Origin: Roseburia sp.
GTDB taxonomy: Bacteria; Bacillota; Clostridia; Lachnospirales; Lachnospiraceae
Assembly (NCBI GenBank): GCA_017626625.1
Contig: JAGAIK010000523.1
Span: 1-7,879 of the forward strand
Reading direction: 5' to 3'
Length of the DNA stretch: 7,879 nt
In this document: positions 4,648 to 7,879 of the stretch, in pieces
Layout: each line of letters starts with the position of its first letter
Numbering within the stretch: position 1 is the stretch's first letter
Translations under genes and position numbers: made by a program
Notes under the pieces: generated by a model
The model's database searches: none
The model's input: only the letters and a program-made list of their open reading frames with translations
Told to the model about the DNA's origin: nothing

Positions 4648-5379
4648 TCAATTTTCACGTTTCCTGCTCCGATATGCCTTTTTCAGTCCGGAATCTATTC
4701 CCGTAAAGTCCGGTTTCCATGCGTCCAGTGCCGGATTATTGGAAAATCCTTTGTCCGGATAGCGGTAAATGATTTCTCCCGTGGAATAATCCACATCATA
4801 GGGTGGGGCTTTACTGACCGGAATCCCGGAACGCTGCACCTGTTTTTCCGTCATGGACACCACCGTGCACCTGCAGCGAAATCCATTCGGCGGATACCAC
4901 ACCTTCCAGATAGGGTCATCTGCCCGGTAAATCCTTCCGTCCATCCGTGCATGTGTCTCCCGGACATTGCCGTCTCCCGCCGTCATATATTTCCAATAGG
5001 GACGTAACCGCATGGTTTCAGGCTGCGTCATGCTTTTGTAATGCCCGGCGTTATAAGCGGTCTGCATATTGGTTCGGAATATCACATCTGAATGGAAGGG
5101 ATTAAGCCCCTGATATCCGTTCCGTTCCAAAAAATCATTCATGGTTTCCCGGAACTCCCGCTGTGTCTTTCCCTGCTCGCACGCCTCTGTCAATTCGTCC
5201 AAAAACTTCTGAAGGATTTCAATGCTGGTGTATCCGGAAACGGAAAATGCCTTTGCCCGGCATTCATCGGAAAGCGTCTGATACTCCTCCGCTGCCAACG
5301 GCTTCTTTTTCTTTAAGAACTCCACCGCCTCTTTAAAGATAAAATCACCTGTAAGCCCGTACTCCGCTTTTTCGCTCAT
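4648..5379 (-). CDS. Minor head protein, Mu gp30 (F-like) / SPP1 gp7 family
   Basis: 243 residues. The ATG at 5379 overlaps the portal's TGA stop in an ATGA arrangement, a usual sign of coupling. The Phage_Mu_F-type domain (PF04233) spans about 96-180: FRTNMQTAYNAGHYKSM (101-117), RPYWKYMTAGDGNVRETHARMDG (126-148), DDPIWKVWYPPNGFRCRCTVVSM (154-176). The D..VR..H..MdG and PPN.FrCRC blocks, including the paired cysteines at 169 and 171, are diagnostic. Before it, helices carry EFLKKKKPLAAEEY and YTSIEILQKFLDELTEA. Mu's own protein is much longer; shorter versions without the extra C-terminal region are common in Gram-positive phages. The family acts with the portal in prohead assembly and may enter with the DNA. 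About 107 bases separate its stop from the protease start, the largest gap here. Confidence 0.9.
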   Translation of the reverse strand: MSEKAEYGLTGDFIFKEAVEFLKKKKPLAAEEYQTLSDECRAKAFSVSGYTSIEILQKFLDELTEACEQGKTQREFRETMNDFLERNGYQGLNPFHSDVIFRTNMQTAYNAGHYKSMTQPETMRLRPYWKYMTAGDGNVRETHARMDGRIYRADDPIWKVWYPPNGFRCRCTVVSMTEKQVQRSGIPVSKAPPYDVDYSTGEIIYRYPDKGFSNNPALDAWKPDFTGIDSGLKKAYRSRKREN

Positions 5380-7010
5380 TCCTCACTCCTCCCAATCAAT
5401 TCCGCCAGATACAGGGACTGGTGAAGAATATCCTCCAAATCCGGTGAGTCCATCTGCTCATAGAGTTTCTGGAGTTCGCTTTCATTCTTCAGGGCTGCCT
5501 GTAACGTTTCTAAATCCTCTGCTTTGTCAACCATATTGAGAATCGGTTTCATCATTCCCTGAAATGTTTTTTCCGCCTGCTTCTGCGCCTCCGCTGCCAT
5601 ACGGTCAATTTCCTGCTGTCCATTTCTCTCTGTCCCATCTTCTTTTAACATCATTCCAAGAAGTCCTCGTGTCATAACAGGGATTTCCCCGTTTTCATTA
5701 TTCTTCAGGCTGTCCATATCCTCCGCCTGCAACTGCCCTGCCCCGTATAACTTAGGCTGCAGCACCTTTTCCCCATCTTCCGGCTTCGGAATATTAAATT
5801 TCTTATAAAGGTGGCTCTCCGGAATAGGCAGCCCCATGTCTGTGAGGGTTTTCAATATTTCAACCGCTTCCTTCTGGTCTTCCGCCTCCTGGCAGTCAAA
5901 AGTGAAAAACGGGAGGTCTGCCTCCGTGCCAAAATTGTATTCCACCAGAGCACCTATGATATCTCTCCGGATGGTTGTCGCAAGTGCCTTCGCATCTGCC
6001 ACCGTCAGGTCATGGCGCACCTCATTATGTACTTTCCCCTGGGCGTAAGAACCACCGCCGGAATCAGAGGATAAGGTCTGCCCCAATACCGCTTTACTTA
6101 TCTGTTCATCACAATATCTGGAAAGCCGCTCATAAATATCCGCACTGGTGGTTTTATTCGCCTCGATAAACTCTATCACGGTACTGTCCGGAATGATTCC
6201 TGCAGCATCCGTCCCAAGACTGTAAATCGCCTCCATCAGTGCCCTCTGGTCATCCTCTGACGCAGCAGCGTTATATTTTCCCAAACGCAGCGGCATTCCA
6301 AAGACTTCACAAAAAGATACCCAGTCCTTGATGTCATAATTTTTAAAAAGGTACATCCAAGCCACCACCCGGAGAATTCCAGCCCGGCTTGCGTGTCCGG
6401 ATTTCGCCTTGTACCTGTGAATCACAAATTTATTCTTTGGAAATGAAATCCCGGAAGGATATTCCTTCGTACAGATTTTCATTTCATCTGTCACAGAATC
6501 CCAGTTCAGCTTCTTGGGGTGAATATATTCCATGTTTTCAATGACATTGAAGCCCGCTTCGTCCACGCCCCACTCGATTTCCAGGACACTGATTCCTTTT
6601 CCAATGGCATCCAGAAGGTCGATGAAGTTGTCATCCAGATTCTCAATGGACTTTAACTGCTCACTGACAAAATCTGCAATCTGTTTATCCTTTTCGTCCT
6701 CACTGAAGGGCTGCACCTCCCAGTCAAGCCCTGTCACCGCCAGTTTTCTCGTCTGAAGCTGTGAAAACAGGTGTGGGTCTTTCTCCTCCATTTCCTCAAA
6801 GAGTTCCATCTGCTCCCGGACATCTCCCTCGTCCGCCGCTCGGAATATCCGGGCTAACCGCTTGGGGGTAAGCCCATTAGATGGGTAGGTTGAAAATTTG
6901 TCATTTATGTCCCCGGCTGCCACCCTTGCGGTCACGGGTCTCCCTCTCCCGGTATCCAGTTCCGGATTGAAAGCCTCCGCTTTCTCTTTCTTTTTCTTCT
7001 TTTTGGACAA
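5376..7010 (-). CDS. Portal protein, DUF935 / Mu gp29 family
   Basis: 544 residues, usual for this family (about 500-550). The start is TTG at 7010, backed by AGGAGGTG (7025-7018) with 9 bases of spacing. The first residues are a lysine tract (MSKKKKKKEK), then a low-complexity linker to about 45. DUF935 blocks follow: LTPKRLARIFRAADEGDV (47-64), a DPHLFSQLQTRKLAVTGLDWEV stretch (78-99), GKGISVLEIEW (137-147), AGILRVVAWMYLFKNY (210-225), EVFGMPLRLGKY (235-246), and LGQTLSSDSGGGSYAQGKVHNEV (309-331), where the GSyA.gkvh block is a hallmark. The tail is helical and charged (about 430-544). The portal forms the dodecameric gate through which the terminase packs DNA. It follows the terminase gene and overlaps the gp30-like gene by four bases, the standard order. 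Confidence 0.94.
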   Translation of the reverse strand: MSKKKKKKEKAEAFNPELDTGRGRPVTARVAAGDINDKFSTYPSNGLTPKRLARIFRAADEGDVREQMELFEEMEEKDPHLFSQLQTRKLAVTGLDWEVQPFSEDEKDKQIADFVSEQLKSIENLDDNFIDLLDAIGKGISVLEIEWGVDEAGFNVIENMEYIHPKKLNWDSVTDEMKICTKEYPSGISFPKNKFVIHRYKAKSGHASRAGILRVVAWMYLFKNYDIKDWVSFCEVFGMPLRLGKYNAAASEDDQRALMEAIYSLGTDAAGIIPDSTVIEFIEANKTTSADIYERLSRYCDEQISKAVLGQTLSSDSGGGSYAQGKVHNEVRHDLTVADAKALATTIRRDIIGALVEYNFGTEADLPFFTFDCQEAEDQKEAVEILKTLTDMGLPIPESHLYKKFNIPKPEDGEKVLQPKLYGAGQLQAEDMDSLKNNENGEIPVMTRGLLGMMLKEDGTERNGQQEIDRMAAEAQKQAEKTFQGMMKPILNMVDKAEDLETLQAALKNESELQKLYEQMDSPDLEDILHQSLYLAELIGRSEE

Positions 7011-7017
7011 TTTTTCT

Positions 7018-7025
7018 CACCTCCT
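7018..7025 (-). promoter_or_regulatory. Ribosome binding site deciding the portal TTG start
   Basis: AGGAGGTG on the minus strand, just after the terminase TGA stop (7029-7027) and 9 bases before TTG at 7010. Its strength supports the non-ATG start. Confidence 0.75.
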
Positions 7026-7026
7026 G

Positions 7027-7879
7027 TCAATAAGCCCCTTTTCCCTTCTGAAACCTTCTTTTAGCAACTCTTTTATAACCTATCTTTACCGCAACTCCCT
7101 TAATACTCTGTGCCAGTTGCACTGCCATCTGAAGCCCGTCCGGGGCGTCATCATTTCTTCCCATAGGGAACTCCTCCAACTGTTTCAAGAGCGTCTTATG
7201 ATTGCGATTAAATTTAATATACTTGTTTTTAATGAGTGGCTGCAGTGACTCGATGCGGAGCATTTTATTCACGCTGCTTTGAATTTCTTCAATGGGAATG
7301 TACTCTCCCTCTTCCACTGATTTCTTCGCCATAACGTCTTTGAAGAAATACTGAAACTGTACCGTTTCTACCCCAAATTTATAAAATCCTTTGAGGTAAT
7401 CCCGCTTTAATCGGCGGGAAAGTTCTATGACATCTTTAATAATCACATCCGGTTTTCTCTTCTCCACATCCGCATCTACTACATACATGTAGCCTGTTTT
7501 TAATGACAAAGCCAGGTTGATAATAGAGCTGGTGTCTGATTTCTTGTTCTTCCCAAGGGACGGGTCATTTGCCCCCACAAATATGAACTCACTGCTTTTC
7601 CAGTCCATCAGCTCCGGGTCATAATAATCGAACCATTCCGTATTGAAGGTTGCATTCTCCGGGTCAATGGGGTCGTTCTGCAACTCACTGTTAAAGGAAG
7701 CCTCGCCCTCAGTTACCAGCATCACCATAAGGTCGTAATAGGAAAGCTTTTCTTCCCAAAGAACTTCTGTACCCTTTAACAGTTCCTCCTCATGCTGTTT
7801 ATAAAATGCCTTAGCATCCGCCTTGTGGTTCTCATTGAAAAGGTTAATATAGATTTTTTCCCATTCCTCCCACAGGGCT
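7027..7879 (-). CDS. Phage terminase large subunit (Mu gp28-like), C-terminal part; start outside window
   Basis: The frame is open to the right edge, so about 283 residues are seen and the ATPase domain lies beyond the window. The visible part starts ALWEEWEKIYINLF, continues through an HEEELLKGTEVLWEEKLSYYDL stretch, then SFNSELQNDPIDPENATF, the linker typical of these terminases. The RNase H-like nuclease domain follows: ANDPSLG with the first catalytic Asp (visible residue 105), FGVETVQFQYFF carrying the second acidic residue (Glu 171), and RNDDAPDGLQMAVQLA carrying the third (Asp 243/244 or 247). The order and spacing match Terminase_6C-type domains. The protein cuts concatemer or integrated phage DNA and drives packaging through the portal. 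The Met at bases 7728-7726 is internal, not a start. The stop lies 17 bases before the portal start. Confidence 0.93.
   Translation of the reverse strand, partial: ALWEEWEKIYINLFNENHKADAKAFYKQHEEELLKGTEVLWEEKLSYYDLMVMLVTEGEASFNSELQNDPIDPENATFNTEWFDYYDPELMDWKSSEFIFVGANDPSLGKNKKSDTSSIINLALSLKTGYMYVVDADVEKRKPDVIIKDVIELSRRLKRDYLKGFYKFGVETVQFQYFFKDVMAKKSVEEGEYIPIEEIQSSVNKMLRIESLQPLIKNKYIKFNRNHKTLLKQLEEFPMGRNDDAPDGLQMAVQLAQSIKGVAVKIGYKRVAKRRFQKGKGAY

Noticed and set aside
6960..7010. Lysine (A/G-rich) tract at the portal N-terminus as a programmed slippage or frameshift site
   Set aside because: The frame continues without interruption into a standard DUF935 protein, and neither alternative frame leads to a plausible product.
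1..7879. A new defence, retroelement, CRISPR or diversity-generating system
   Set aside because: Every sizeable frame is explained by Mu-like head/tail genes or the truncated ATPase; no reverse transcriptase, nuclease cassette, spaced repeats or variable-repeat pair was seen.

Overview
The window is mostly the head and early-tail module of a Mu-like (transposable, contractile-tailed) bacteriophage or prophage, read on the minus strand. Left of about base 421 lies an unrelated, broken host-type gene on the plus strand. Strong GGAGG-type ribosome binding sites, use of TTG and GTG starts, and protein styles resembling Gram-positive Mu-like prophages point to a Firmicute, probably a clostridial (Lachnospiraceae-like) host. 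This is an inference from sequence character, not a database match.

Layout in the direction of phage transcription (right to left): large terminase with its nuclease domain (7879-7027, N-terminus outside the window); DUF935/Mu gp29-type portal (7010-5376); Mu gp30/SPP1 gp7-type minor head protein (5379-4648); a 100-106 base gap holding a perfect 18-base palindrome and a TTAT-N6-ATAA site; Mu I-type prohead protease (4541-3498) with an in-frame internal scaffold gene (4061-3498, like Mu Z); a small head decoration/cement-like protein (3493-3110); Mu gpT-type major capsid protein (3091-2189); DUF1320/Mu gp36-type head-tail connector (2174-1713); Mu gpG/P2 gpS-type virion morphogenesis protein (1708-1220); a probable tail terminator-like protein (1219-725); a 62-residue protein of unknown function (722-534); and the first ~39 codons of a sheath-like protein (541 to about 425). 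Genes abut or overlap by a few bases, so this is one late operon. Together they dock and pump DNA (terminase, portal), assemble the prohead (scaffold, protease, gp30, capsid, cement), close the neck (gp36, gpG-like, terminator-like) and begin the contractile tail (sheath).

Bases 1 to about 421 encode the N-terminal part of a P-loop ATPase, open at the left edge and cut just after its Walker A motif. By hand count the GC content is about 36% over bases 1-420 and about 55% over 421-540. The ATPase reading frame and the sheath gene face each other and are both broken at the same point. Because the break lies inside the sheath gene and not at a phage end, it is not a normal Mu-type insertion boundary: it is a deletion/rearrangement in a decayed prophage, or a chimeric assembly join.

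The module itself is a recognisable Mu-like design. The points most worth checking are the junction, the nested scaffold start with its own ribosome binding site, and the palindromic site just upstream of the protease gene, which sits where phage Mu has its C-activated late promoter P_I. No tRNA, rRNA, CRISPR array or insertion sequence was seen, and no gene-free stretch exceeds about 110 bases.
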